This document shows positions 51,257-60,108 of a DNA stretch of 64,000 nucleotides, piece after piece. Made by a program: the position numbers and the translations under genes. The notes beneath the pieces were generated by a model. It ran no database searches, was not told the DNA's origin, and was given only the letters and a program-made list of their open reading frames with translations. Within the stretch, counting starts at the first letter, position 1. Every line of letters starts with the position of its first letter. The stretch comes from Ancylobacter vacuolatus (lineage in GTDB: Bacteria; Pseudomonadota; Alphaproteobacteria; Rhizobiales; Xanthobacteraceae), in assembly GCF_030813595.1 (NCBI RefSeq), contig NZ_JAUSUH010000001.1, positions 1 through 64,000 on the forward strand, written 5' to 3'.

Positions 51257-52120
51257 TCAGCCCTTCGCCGCCGCCGCGCTCTCGCGCATCATCAGCGCGG
51301 CACCGAGAAAGAAGCCGAGCGCGCCGAGGCCGAGCAGGCTATTGGCGAGGTCGGCAATCCACCACGCTTCGCCCCCGCGCGGCACATAGGCCAGCGTCGA
51401 GGCGGCCATGAAGGCGAGGCAGCCCAACAGGTTGACGAACACGATCTGCCAGTCGAGCTGGCGTGGCCGCCAGCTCCAGTAGCGATGCGCGGTCTCGACA
51501 AAGGCGAGATAGCCCGAGGCCAGAAACAGCACCGAGCCGATCATCCCCGGCAGCCACACCGCGAGGTCCTGCGTCTGCCAGCCGGCGCCGACCACCAGCG
51601 GGTCGAAGGTGTTGAAATTGAACGCCACCGTGCCGACGAACTGGCAGAAGGTGCTCAGCCATCCCGCGCTGTGCGGGTGCCAGCCGATCAGCGAGATCCG
51701 GCGCGGCGCGGCGGCATCCTTCGGGTCGATCGTGAAGGCGCTCTGATTGGCGGCCTGGAAATGCTGGAGATAGCCCGCCAGCGTGAACGGGATCGACCCC
51801 AGGAAGAACACGATGTTGATCGGCGTCGCGGCCAGCCCCGCCTCCGCCGGCAGCAGGCTGAGCAGGCTGCCGGCAAGGAACAGCAGCGAGCCGAGCGCGA
51901 ACAGCGCGCCCGTCCACCAATTGTAGCCCTGCGTCTGCCAGAACGGGACCGGCGCATTCTCCAGCGCCCGCGCCGCGCGGGCCAATCCCTTGCGGTGCTG
52001 GCGCGCCTGCCAGACGATCCGCCGCCCGGCGAGCAGGTAGCTGCGCCGCGTGATGAACGGCCACGGCCCGGCCACATGGATGCGCAGGCCGGAGGGGTGG
52101 AGATGCACGCCCTTCATCAT
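51257..52120 (-). CDS. Multi-pass membrane protein of unknown function
   Basis: A 287-residue protein with about seven hydrophobic segments in two similar halves: WWTGALFALGSLLFLAGSLL, PINIVFFLGSIPFTLAGYLQ and LPGMIGSVLFLASGYLAF, IVFVNLLGCLAFMAASTLAY. The repeated LF-LGS-LFL-GS wording resembles YrhK-type membrane domains, but I cannot place it firmly. It starts MMKGVHLHPSG with two ATG codons. It converges with the LuxR gene (5 bp between stops) and lies 37 bp downstream of the amidase gene, so it may share its transcript. Confidence 0.7.
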   Translation of the reverse strand: MMKGVHLHPSGLRIHVAGPWPFITRRSYLLAGRRIVWQARQHRKGLARAARALENAPVPFWQTQGYNWWTGALFALGSLLFLAGSLLSLLPAEAGLAATPINIVFFLGSIPFTLAGYLQHFQAANQSAFTIDPKDAAAPRRISLIGWHPHSAGWLSTFCQFVGTVAFNFNTFDPLVVGAGWQTQDLAVWLPGMIGSVLFLASGYLAFVETAHRYWSWRPRQLDWQIVFVNLLGCLAFMAASTLAYVPRGGEAWWIADLANSLLGLGALGFFLGAALMMRESAAAAKG

Positions 52121-52157
52121 GCCTCTCCGCCGGGGCCTGCGGCGCGCGGGAAACGGC

Positions 52158-53273
52158 TCACGCCGCGCTCGCCGCCTTCAGCGCCGCAGTGGCCTCGCCC
52201 GTCTCAAGGGGGAGACGGTCAAGCGGCAGCACCTTCGGCGCGGTTTCGCCGGCCAGCGCGGCGAGGTCGAAGCGGCTGAAATTGAGGCTGCGGTAGTCAC
52301 GCAGGAAGAACAGCTTGCGGTCGAGGTCGGAGAGGCTGGTCCAGCAGGTATATTCGGTGGCGCAGCCTTCGCCCGCCGGCTGGTCGAGGCCCGCCACCTC
52401 CATATGGCCGCCGCCCCCGCCGGGGGGATCGATGCTCACCCCGCGCGGCCGGTCGAAATTGTTGAGGATATGCGCCAGCGTCTGCACGGCGCGGTCCGGC
52501 GTTGCCGCCTTCTCGGTGAACTCGGCGTAATAGGCGGCGCGAATGAAACGCCCGACCGAGGTGTTGGAGGCCGGCAGGCCGGCGGTGGCGATGCCGGAAT
52601 CGGGCTGCACCGCCCTATAGCCGCCAAAGCGCGCCGATGACTTATCGACATTGGAGAGGAAGGTGTAGTTGTTGAGATTGGTGAGGTGCCAGCCGAAATC
52701 CGGCCCGTTGGTCATCACCCCCACCGGGTTGTCATAGACCTTCATCGTGCCGTGATCGAACTCGATCACCAGCGCCGCCCCGGTGGCGTCGTGCACCACA
52801 TAGTGGAACGGCGATTCCACCCCGCCCAATATGGCGAGCGGAACCAGCAGGACCGGCTGGGCCTCCAGCGCCGCCTTCACCTCACCCACCGTGGCGAACT
52901 GGCCGAGGCACCAGCTGCCGAGATCGGAGGCCGACAGCACGGCCTGGGTCATCTCCACCGAGCGCTGCGTGCCGCCGGCGGCGGGGTAGGAGAGCAGGCT
53001 GAAGGTCAGGCCCTGGTCGTTCAGCCCTTCCAGCACCTTGAGATCGTCAAGTCCGGCGGGGGCCTGCGGCGTCGGAACCCGGCACGGCATGGTGACGGCA
53101 AGCAGGGCGTAGCGCGCCGCATACTCGGTCGCCTTGTGCCCTTCGACCTGCGAGCGGGTGCGGAAACCGACGGGAAAGAAGGCCATCTGGTAGGGCAGAT
53201 CGATCGTTAGTTCGAGTGTGCGGCCGAAATAGGCATTGCCGCTTGCGTCGCGATAGCCGAGCGATGTGCACAT
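52158..53273 (-). CDS. Choloylglycine hydrolase / penicillin V acylase family amidase
   Basis: A 371-residue Ntn hydrolase starting MCTSLGYRDASGNAYFGRTLELTID. After Met removal, Cys2 is the nucleophile; Arg18 (FGRT) and the Asn of GVMTNGPDFGWHL match the PVA/BSH active site, as does NNYTFLS. There is no signal peptide. Members hydrolyse amide bonds of bile salts, penicillin V or N-acyl-homoserine lactones; soil proteobacterial ones often act on the last. Substrate here unknown. It is followed by the membrane-protein gene in the same direction. The start is well supported by the required MC. Confidence 0.87.
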   Translation of the reverse strand: MCTSLGYRDASGNAYFGRTLELTIDLPYQMAFFPVGFRTRSQVEGHKATEYAARYALLAVTMPCRVPTPQAPAGLDDLKVLEGLNDQGLTFSLLSYPAAGGTQRSVEMTQAVLSASDLGSWCLGQFATVGEVKAALEAQPVLLVPLAILGGVESPFHYVVHDATGAALVIEFDHGTMKVYDNPVGVMTNGPDFGWHLTNLNNYTFLSNVDKSSARFGGYRAVQPDSGIATAGLPASNTSVGRFIRAAYYAEFTEKAATPDRAVQTLAHILNNFDRPRGVSIDPPGGGGGHMEVAGLDQPAGEGCATEYTCWTSLSDLDRKLFFLRDYRSLNFSRFDLAALAGETAPKVLPLDRLPLETGEATAALKAASAA

Positions 53274-53649
53274 CCCGTCCGTCCTTCCCGTTCGGGCGAG
53301 GGTCTGCGCCTCGCCACCGCGTCTCTCCAGTCGCCCCGCGTCGCCCAGTGGCGGGCGGTCGGTCGCTGGTGTTTGGTGGCATGATTCAGCGAGGCGGGAA
53401 AGGCCAAGGCGCCGTCGGCGCGGCGCGCAGCTTCGGAGCGGCTAGCTTCGCCATAATGAAGCCCCCCGTTCCCCCGGGCGGGCGCCGGCGGCGGCGCGCG
53501 AGCGGCCCTGGCTGCCGGGAATTTGCTCTCGCTGGAAGGCCTTGCTACCCCTTTCATCAACGTTTCCGACTCGGAGACCCTGCCGGAGAGCGACGTTGAC
53601 CTGCGTGTGTCCCGTCTCAGTGCGATCGGTCCGGCGGCGGCCGCCAAGC
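53274..53649. other. Intergenic region between the amidase and the efflux operon
   Basis: 376 bp between divergent genes. Nothing recognisable as a gene, RNA or strong hairpin. The GC is high and shadow frames have no family likeness. It should hold both promoters, but no convincing -35/-10 pair was found. Confidence 0.5.
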
Positions 53650-53952
53650 GTGCCGCTGCGAGTTGCCGCGCGGCTGCGAGTCGCCGCGTCACTGCGCGCT
53701 GTCGCGGCGAGCCTCGCCGCGCTGCCGCTCGCCGGCTGCATGCCGGCGGGTGCGCCGGCTATACCTTTATTCGGGGCCTATTTTCCCTCCTGGCTGCTCT
53801 GCGCGCTCATCGGCATTCTCGGCGCGGTGCTGGTCCGGCTGTTCTTCATAAGGGCGGGCATCGACGATGCACTGCCGCTGCGGCTGCCGGTCTATGTCTG
53901 CATCGCCGCGGCCATCGGCTTTGCCGCTGCCCTTCTCGGCTTCGGGCGCTAG
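53650..53952 (+). CDS. YtcA family lipoprotein
   Basis: A ~100-residue lipoprotein. After the lipobox LPLAGC (Cys30 with this start) comes the YtcA core: IPLFGAYFPSWLLCALIGIL, LVRLFFIRAGIDDALPL, LPVYVCIAAAIGFAAALLGF, with two hydrophobic segments. In E. coli, ytcA lies directly upstream of mdtN (yjcR)-mdtO-mdtP. The same order holds here, 3 bp before the fusion-protein gene. Start uncertain: GTG 53650 gives a normal signal length; GTG 53605 and TTG 53542 (with a GGAAGG site) are alternatives. The signal region is Arg/Ala-rich with an internal RVAAxLRVAAS duplication. Confidence 0.75.
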   Translation: MPLRVAARLRVAASLRAVAASLAALPLAGCMPAGAPAIPLFGAYFPSWLLCALIGILGAVLVRLFFIRAGIDDALPLRLPVYVCIAAAIGFAAALLGFGR

Positions 53953-53955
53953 CGG

Positions 53956-55005
53956 ATGGCGGAAGACGCGCCTCACGCCTCCCGCCGCCCGCTCGGCCTG
54001 CTGGTGAGCCTGCTCGCCGTGGCCGCGGCGGTGTGGCTCGGCTGGCACTATCTCAGCGATGCCGCGCGCAACCCGCTCTCGCAGGATGCCGAGCTGTCGG
54101 CTGACGTGACCGCTATCTCCGCCTCGGTGCCGGGCCGGATCGTCAGCATCGGGGTGCGGGAGAACCAGGCGGTCGCCAAGGGCGCGCTGCTGTTCGCCCT
54201 CGATCCCACGACCTATCGGCTGCAGGTCGAGCAGGCCCGGGCCGATCTCAAGCTCGCCGAGGCGGCGCTGGCCGACAAGCAGCGCACCGTCACCGCCGAG
54301 CGGGCCAATGCCGTGATCGCCCAGGACCAGGTGACGCGGGCGCGGCAGAATCTCGCTCTGGCGACGCAGACGCTCGCCCGGCTGGAGGCACTGCGCCCCA
54401 AGGGCTATGTCAGCGCCCAGCAGGTGGACGACGCCGCCACCGCCAAGCGCGACGCCGAGGTGAGCCTCAGGCAGGCAATCCAGCAGGAGGCGGCCGCCCT
54501 GGTGCTGGTCAGCGACACGGCGGCAGCGGTGGCGCTGGTGGAAGCGCGGCGCGCGGCGCTGGCGATCGCCGAGCGGGCGCTGGCCGACACGCAGGTGATG
54601 GCCCCCTTCGAGGGCCGCGTGGTGGGGCTGGAGACGGCGGTGGGTGAATATGTGCTGCCCGGCCAGTCGATCTTCGTGCTGATCGACACCGGCGCCTGGT
54701 TCGCCTCCGCCGCCTTCGTCGAGACCGAGCTGGCCGGCATCCGCGTCGGCAATTGCGCCACCGTCTACACGCTGGCCAATCGCGAGGCGAAGATACGCGG
54801 CCGGGTGGAGGGCATCGGCTGGGGCGTGCAGTCGACCGAGCAGATCACTTTGCCGCGCAAGATGCCGATCGTGCCCAAGAGCCTCGACTGGGTGCGGGTG
54901 GCGCAGCGATTCCCGGTCCGCATCCGGCTCATCGATCCCCCCGCCGATCTGATGCGGATCGGCGCCTCGGCCACCGCGACCGTGCATCATGACACGGATT
55001 GCTGA
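53956..55005 (+). CDS. HlyD-type membrane fusion protein, MdtN-like
   Basis: The 349-residue periplasmic adaptor has one N-terminal anchor (PLGLLVSLLAVAAAVWLGWH), a split lipoyl domain (SADVTAISASVPGRIVSIGV, then VMAPFEGRVVGLETAVGEYV), a helical hairpin (about 90-220) and a beta-barrel end. It matches the MdtN/AaeA subfamily. It links the FUSC pump to the outer-membrane factor. It is 3 bp after ytcA and overlaps the FUSC gene by 17 bp, so this is a compact operon. Substrate may be aromatic acids or dyes by analogy only. Confidence 0.9.
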   Translation: MAEDAPHASRRPLGLLVSLLAVAAAVWLGWHYLSDAARNPLSQDAELSADVTAISASVPGRIVSIGVRENQAVAKGALLFALDPTTYRLQVEQARADLKLAEAALADKQRTVTAERANAVIAQDQVTRARQNLALATQTLARLEALRPKGYVSAQQVDDAATAKRDAEVSLRQAIQQEAAALVLVSDTAAAVALVEARRAALAIAERALADTQVMAPFEGRVVGLETAVGEYVLPGQSIFVLIDTGAWFASAAFVETELAGIRVGNCATVYTLANREAKIRGRVEGIGWGVQSTEQITLPRKMPIVPKSLDWVRVAQRFPVRIRLIDPPADLMRIGASATATVHHDTDC

Positions 55006-56857
55006 GCAGCCCTGGGGCGGCATGCTGCGCGAGGCGTGGGCCGACCTCCAGCCCGCGCCCGGCCGCTTCGCCATGACCTGGCGGGTGGCGCTGCTGTGCG
55101 CGCTGGTTTGCGGTACGGCAATGCTCTACAAAGTACCGGAATCGGCGATCAGCTGCTATCTCATCATTTTCCTGATGCGCCCGAACGGGGCGGAGAATGT
55201 CGGGCAGGCGCTTGGTCTGATTGTTCTCGTCACCCTGATCGTCCTCCTCATTGCACCGATCATCCAGTGGACGGCGGAGCTGCCGCTGCTGCGCATCGCG
55301 GTGATCGCGGCGACCTCTTTCGCCTTTCTGTACCTGAGTTCGGCCTCCCAACTGGGCGAGATCGGCGCCATCATCGCCCTCGTCATCGCCTTCGTGCTGA
55401 CCCTGGTCGACCAGGTGCCAGCCGGTGAAATTGTCACCCGCGGCCTGCTCTATGCCTGGCAGATGGCGTCCATGCCGATGGCGCTGATGGCGGTTTTCTC
55501 AATGATGTTAGGGACTTCGCCGCATCGACTGCTGCGCGGTACCCTTGCCCGGCAGCTCGACGCCGCGGCCCTCGCGCTGTCGGGCAAAGGGCGGCACGGC
55601 CTGCACGCGGCGCTGGAGGAGGGGCTGGAGGCGAGCGGCAAGCAGGCCCTTCTGGCGCGCCTGTTCCACACCGCGCCGACCCGCGAGATCACCTGGCTTT
55701 ACGGCGCAGCGGCAACGGCTTATCGCCTGATGCTGGCGGTGGCGGCTCTGCCCGCCGGCCTCACCGACACCGCGCTGGCGCAACGCTGCCGGGCGATGGC
55801 CGCAACGCTTCGCGGCGGCGGTCGGCCCGCCCCGGAAAACGGCAGTGCCAGCACCGGCGAGGGCGCGCTCAGCGCCGCCCGCCAGGCTGTGGCGGATCTC
55901 GAAAAATCTAACGGCGGCAGTGCGTTGCGCGCCGAAAAGCCGCCCTTCCTCGCCGCCGACGCCTTCACCAATCCCGACCACCAGCGCTACGCGCTGAAGA
56001 CCACGGCGGCGGCGATTTCCTGCTATCTCATCTATTCGCTGATCGATTGGCAGGGCATCCATACGGCGATGGTGACCTGCTACGTCGCCGCGCTCGGCAC
56101 GACGGGCGAGACGGTGCACAAGCTGGCGCTGCGCATCACCGGCTGCCTGATCGGGGCGGTGCTGGGATTGGGCTCGATCCTGTTCGTCATCCCGCATCTG
56201 CAATCGGTCGGCGGCCTTATGGCGCTTGTGTTTGCGGGGGTTCTGGTGGCAGCTTGGGTGTCGTCGGGCAGCGAGCGAATCTCCTATGGAGGTGTTCAGA
56301 TCGGCCTCGCCTTTCTCCTCACCATCCTCGACGGCTTCGGCCCCAGCACCGACATGGACTCGGCGCGCGACCGCGTGGTGGGTATCCTGCTCGGCAATCT
56401 CGTCGTCTATGTCGTCTTCACCCAGATCTGGCCGAAGAGCGCCGCCGCCGATGTGCGCGAGAGGCTGGCGAAGGCATTGGCCGCACTGGCGCGTCTGGCC
56501 ACGCTGGATCACGCAACGCGCGCGCAAGCGGTCAACGAGGCGGCTTTGGTGGAGACCGAGCTCGCAAAGGCGCGCGAGGCGTTGGCACTGCTGGCTTTCG
56601 AGCCGCGCCGCCAGCGCCCGCCGGAGAGCCATGTCCGGCGCCTGCGCCGGCTGGCGGAGGAAGCCGGCGCGGTGCTGCCGCCGCTGATGTTCGCCGAGGA
56701 TGTGACAGCCGAGACCACGCGGCGCTTGGCCGAGGCGGCGGAACAGGTCGGCCGGCACGGGGCCGGGCGGGGGGAGCCGATGGCGATGCCCGGCGACGAG
56801 GTCCCTGACGCGCTCGCCCGCCGGGCCGAGCGCATCGCGTTGCTGGCGGCGGGGTAG
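54989..56857 (+). CDS. FUSC family inner-membrane efflux protein, MdtO-like
   Basis: A 622-residue protein with two blocks of about five to six hydrophobic helices (about 30-185 and 335-480) and cytosolic segments after each. Family markers: VPESAISCYLIIFLMRPNGAEN-type region in block 1, and ISCYLIYSLIDWQGIHTAMVTCY in block 2 (listed in short forms). FUSC/ArAE proteins (AaeB, MdtO, YccS) export aromatic compounds. Together with the fusion protein and outer-membrane factor it makes a tripartite pump. It overlaps the upstream gene by 17 bp and is 3 bp from the downstream one. Confidence 0.87.
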   Translation: MTRIAEQPWGGMLREAWADLQPAPGRFAMTWRVALLCALVCGTAMLYKVPESAISCYLIIFLMRPNGAENVGQALGLIVLVTLIVLLIAPIIQWTAELPLLRIAVIAATSFAFLYLSSASQLGEIGAIIALVIAFVLTLVDQVPAGEIVTRGLLYAWQMASMPMALMAVFSMMLGTSPHRLLRGTLARQLDAAALALSGKGRHGLHAALEEGLEASGKQALLARLFHTAPTREITWLYGAAATAYRLMLAVAALPAGLTDTALAQRCRAMAATLRGGGRPAPENGSASTGEGALSAARQAVADLEKSNGGSALRAEKPPFLAADAFTNPDHQRYALKTTAAAISCYLIYSLIDWQGIHTAMVTCYVAALGTTGETVHKLALRITGCLIGAVLGLGSILFVIPHLQSVGGLMALVFAGVLVAAWVSSGSERISYGGVQIGLAFLLTILDGFGPSTDMDSARDRVVGILLGNLVVYVVFTQIWPKSAAADVRERLAKALAALARLATLDHATRAQAVNEAALVETELAKAREALALLAFEPRRQRPPESHVRRLRRLAEEAGAVLPPLMFAEDVTAETTRRLAEAAEQVGRHGAGRGEPMAMPGDEVPDALARRAERIALLAAG

Positions 56858-56860
56858 GCC

Positions 56861-58414
56861 ATGCACGTGTTTCGCCGGTCGGCCCGTTCCCGAATCGTCC
56901 CGCTCGGACTGCTGCTGGCGGGCCTGCTGCTTTCCGGCTGCGCGACCAGCGCCCTGAAGACGGCGCCGCAGGACCCGTCACAGCCCTGGGCGCCGGTTGA
57001 AGCGGCCTCTTCAGCATCGACGGAGGGCGAGCCGATGGCGGCTGTGGCTTCTTCAGCGAAGCAGTTCAGCGTGCCGGCCGACCCGGAAGTGGCGCAGATG
57101 CAGCAGGTGCCGGGCATCGACCCCCGCCGCGCCTATGGCCTGCCCGAGCTCATCGACATCGCCCAGACGCAGAACCCGCTGACCCGCATTGCCTGGCAGC
57201 AGGCCCGGCAGGCGGCGCTGGCGACCGGCATGGTGGAGGCGACCTATCTGCCCTTCATTTCCGCCAATGTGATTGGCGGCTGGCAGGATGTCTCGGCCTC
57301 GCTGCCCGTGGCGGTCGGCAGCACCAGCCAGGTGTCGAACAGGATCGAGGGCGTGTCGCCGCAGGTGGCGTTGCAATGGCTGCTGTTCGATTTCGGCCAG
57401 CGCGACGCGCTGCATAAGACGGCCCGTCACAACGCTACTGCCGCCAACATCCTGTTTAACGGCGCGCATCAGAAAATCATCTACGACGTGACGCGCAGCT
57501 ATTTCCTCTACAGCGCCGCGCGCAGCCGAGTGCGGATCGCCGAGCGCAATGCCGCCAATGCGCGCCGGATCGACGCGGCGGCGCAGGCGCGCAATAATGA
57601 GGGCAGGGGCACCACGGTGGAGGTGGCGCAGGCGCGGCAGTTAGTGGCGCAGGCGCAGTTCGGGCTGGTGCAGGCACAGGGCGCCGAGCGCGACGCCTAT
57701 CAGATGCTGCTGGGGGCCATGGGCGTGTCCCCGATGACCAAGATCACCATCCGAGAGGCCGGCCGGCGCGCGCTGCCCGAGAGCGTCGGCGCGCCGACCG
57801 AAGAGATGATCAAGGCCGCGCTTGCCCGTCGGCCGGACGTGCTCGCCACCTTCTCCGCCCTGAAGGCGAGCCGCTCGGCCATTGGCGCGGCGCAGGCCGA
57901 TTTCATGCCTAAGGTTTTCCTCGGCGCGGTGGCCGCCGGCGGGGACGCCAGCTTCAGCGCCACCGGCCTGCCGACCATCGGCCAGCAGGCGTCCGCCACC
58001 GGCGTGCTGCTGGGCGTGACCATGCCGCTCTATGATGGCGGGCTGCGCGCCGCGCAGCTGAAGAATGCAGAGTCGCTGGCCGCCGCGACTGAAGCCACCT
58101 TCGAGAAGACGCGCGACGCTGCCGCCCGGGAGATCGTCATTAGCGCCGATACGCTGCGCTCGGCGCTGGCCTCCCACCGCGCCGCCACCGCCCTCGCCAG
58201 CGCCGCCGCTGTCACCTATGACGCGGCGCTCGACGCCTACACCAGCGGCGTTGGCGACATCACCGCCGCCACGGCCGCCGATAGCGGCTTGCTCACCGCC
58301 CGGCAGGCGCAGTCCGACGCCCACGCCGCCGCGCTGGTGGCCGCCGCCAACCTCGCCTTCGTGCTCGGCGCGATGACTTCCGCCGATGTGCCCGCCGGGC
58401 TGACCGGGCGGTGA
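56861..58414 (+). CDS. Outer-membrane efflux lipoprotein (TolC family), MdtP-like
   Basis: The 517-residue protein has a lipobox LLLSGC (Cys27) and two OEP repeats: YGLPELIDIAQTQNPLTRIA, then the first helical hairpin; RPDVLATFSALKASRSAIGA and VTMPLYDGGLRAAQLKNAES in repeat 2. Such proteins form the trimeric outer-membrane exit duct. The last gene of the ytcA-mdtN-mdtO-mdtP-like operon. An Ala-rich C-terminal end is typical of the high-GC host. The 226 bp following show no gene. Confidence 0.9.
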   Translation: MHVFRRSARSRIVPLGLLLAGLLLSGCATSALKTAPQDPSQPWAPVEAASSASTEGEPMAAVASSAKQFSVPADPEVAQMQQVPGIDPRRAYGLPELIDIAQTQNPLTRIAWQQARQAALATGMVEATYLPFISANVIGGWQDVSASLPVAVGSTSQVSNRIEGVSPQVALQWLLFDFGQRDALHKTARHNATAANILFNGAHQKIIYDVTRSYFLYSAARSRVRIAERNAANARRIDAAAQARNNEGRGTTVEVAQARQLVAQAQFGLVQAQGAERDAYQMLLGAMGVSPMTKITIREAGRRALPESVGAPTEEMIKAALARRPDVLATFSALKASRSAIGAAQADFMPKVFLGAVAAGGDASFSATGLPTIGQQASATGVLLGVTMPLYDGGLRAAQLKNAESLAAATEATFEKTRDAAAREIVISADTLRSALASHRAATALASAAAVTYDAALDAYTSGVGDITAATAADSGLLTARQAQSDAHAAALVAAANLAFVLGAMTSADVPAGLTGR

Positions 58415-58640
58415 GAGGCTATGGGTCGGTATCGGGCCCCGCAGCCTGCCTGAACGGCAGCTTGCTTGATCTGGCGGCGCCGATGTCGCTACCTTTGCCC
58501 CATGGGCAGCCGCCGCGACCATCCCCTTTCCCCGTCAATGGTGCGCCCCATGGCGGGCCGCCAGAAGCGCAAGAGCCATCACCCGCCGGCGCTGCCGCTT
58601 CCCACTCTCTTTACCTCTCTCTCGTGAAAGGACGCCCGTC

Positions 58641-60059
58641 TTGACGTCAGAACCGTCCAGCCCCGATCTCCGCCCTGACCTGCGCAGCGACCTCCTCGAC
58701 GATCTCTACGGCTCGCCAGACTTGATGGGGATGCTGCCCAAATCCGCGTTTCCGCGAGCGGAGAGGGAGCCGCGCCATGTGTTTGCGGCGGTGCGCGACG
58801 AGCTGATGCTGGACGGCAATTCGCGTCAGAACCTCGCCACCTTCTGCCAGACCTGGGTCGACGACGAGATCCGCGACCTGATGGAGCTGTCGATCGACAA
58901 GAACATGATCGACAAGGACGAATACCCCCAGACGGCGGAAATCGAGGCACGCTGCGTGCGGATGCTCGCCGATCTATGGAACGCGCCGGATGCGACCAGC
59001 ACGCTCGGCTGCTCCACGGTCGGCTCTTCCGAAGCGGCGATGCTGGGTGGGCTCGCGCTCAAATGGCAATGGCGTAAGCGCCGCGCCAAGGACGGCAAGC
59101 CGGCCGACAAGCCGAACCTGATCTGCGGGCCGGTGCAGATCTGCTGGCACAAATTCGCCCGTTATTTCGATGTCGAACTGCGCGAAATCCCGCTTGAGGG
59201 CGACCGGCTGATCATGACGCCGGAGGAGGTGCTCGCGCGCGTCGACGAGAACACGATCGGTGTCGTGCCGACGCTTGGCGTCACCTTCACCTGTCAGTAT
59301 GAGCCGGTGAAGGCGGTGAACGACGCGCTGGACCGGCTGCAGGCCGAGACCGGGCTCGACATCCCCATTCATGTCGACGGCGCCTCGGGCGGCTTCCTCG
59401 CCCCCTTCTGCGCGCCTGACGTCGAATGGGATTTCCGCCTGCCGCGGGTGAAGTCGATCAATGCCTCCGGCCACAAGTTCGGCCTCGCGCCGCTGGGTGT
59501 GGGCTGGGTGATCTGGCGCGAGGCGGGCGACCTGCCGCCGGAACTCGTCTTCGATGTGAACTATCTCGGCGGCGACATGCCGACCTTCGCGCTCAACTTT
59601 TCCCGTCCGGGCGGGCAGATCATTGCGCAGTACTATAATTTCGTCCGGCTCGGGCGGGAGGGCTACGCCAAGATCCAGAACGCCTGCTACGACACGGCCG
59701 AATATCTCGCCCGAGAGATCGCCGCGCTCGGGCCGTTCGAGATGCTCTATGACGGCAACCGGCAGGAGGGCATTCCGGCCCTGTGCTGGAAGCTCAAGGA
59801 CGACAAGGGATTCGGCGGCTACACGCTCTACGATCTTGCCGACCGGCTGCGCTCGCGCGGCTGGCAGGTGCCGGCCTATTCCATGCCGGCGAACCGACAG
59901 GACATGGTGATCCAGCGCATTCTGGTGCGTCATGGGGTAAGCCGCGACCTTGCCAGCCTGCTGCTCGACGACCTCCGCCGCGCGCTCGACTTTTTCGCCA
60001 AGCACCCCGTCACCCACCCGATGACCGATGACGAGGCTGCTGGGTTTAACCATAACTGA
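58641..60059 (+). CDS. gadB: Glutamate decarboxylase
   Basis: The 472-residue PLP enzyme converts glutamate to GABA and CO2, consuming a proton. It aligns with E. coli Gad[81 protein letters not shown], and the cofactor lysine Lys279 in [13 protein letters not shown]. The C terminus GFNHN keeps a penultimate histidine like the pH-sensing His465 of GadB. Start is TTG at 58641 with GAAAGG upstream; no earlier Met fits, and the next Met (about residue 29) would remove conserved N-terminal residues. A GadC antiporter is not present nearby. Confidence 0.95.
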   Translation: MTSEPSSPDLRPDLRSDLLDDLYGSPDLMGMLPKSAFPRAEREPRHVFAAVRDELMLDGNSRQNLATFCQTWVDDEIRDLMELSIDKNMIDKDEYPQTAEIEARCVRMLADLWNAPDATSTLGCSTVGSSEAAMLGGLALKWQWRKRRAKDGKPADKPNLICGPVQICWHKFARYFDVELREIPLEGDRLIMTPEEVLARVDENTIGVVPTLGVTFTCQYEPVKAVNDALDRLQAETGLDIPIHVDGASGGFLAPFCAPDVEWDFRLPRVKSINASGHKFGLAPLGVGWVIWREAGDLPPELVFDVNYLGGDMPTFALNFSRPGGQIIAQYYNFVRLGREGYAKIQNACYDTAEYLAREIAALGPFEMLYDGNRQEGIPALCWKLKDDKGFGGYTLYDLADRLRSRGWQVPAYSMPANRQDMVIQRILVRHGVSRDLASLLLDDLRRALDFFAKHPVTHPMTDDEAAGFNHN

Positions 60060-60108
60060 AGCCGGGAGGGCCGGGCGCTGCGGAGCGCCCGGCCCTCTTG
60101 TCGGCTTC
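60058..60108. terminator. Bidirectional hairpin between gadB and putA
   Basis: The inner stem GAGGGCCGGGCGCT-GCGG-AGCGCCCGGCCCTC is 14 bp and perfect (60066-60097). The flanking GAAGCCG and CGGCTTC (60058-60064 and 60102-60108) extend it. It overlaps the ends of both convergent genes. There is no T-tract, but the stem is very stable. Confidence 0.8.

Noticed and set aside
58411-58644. 77-codon ORF between the efflux operon and gadB
   Set aside because: Gly/Pro/Ser-rich without family likeness, overlaps the gadB Shine-Dalgarno and start; probably non-coding leader.
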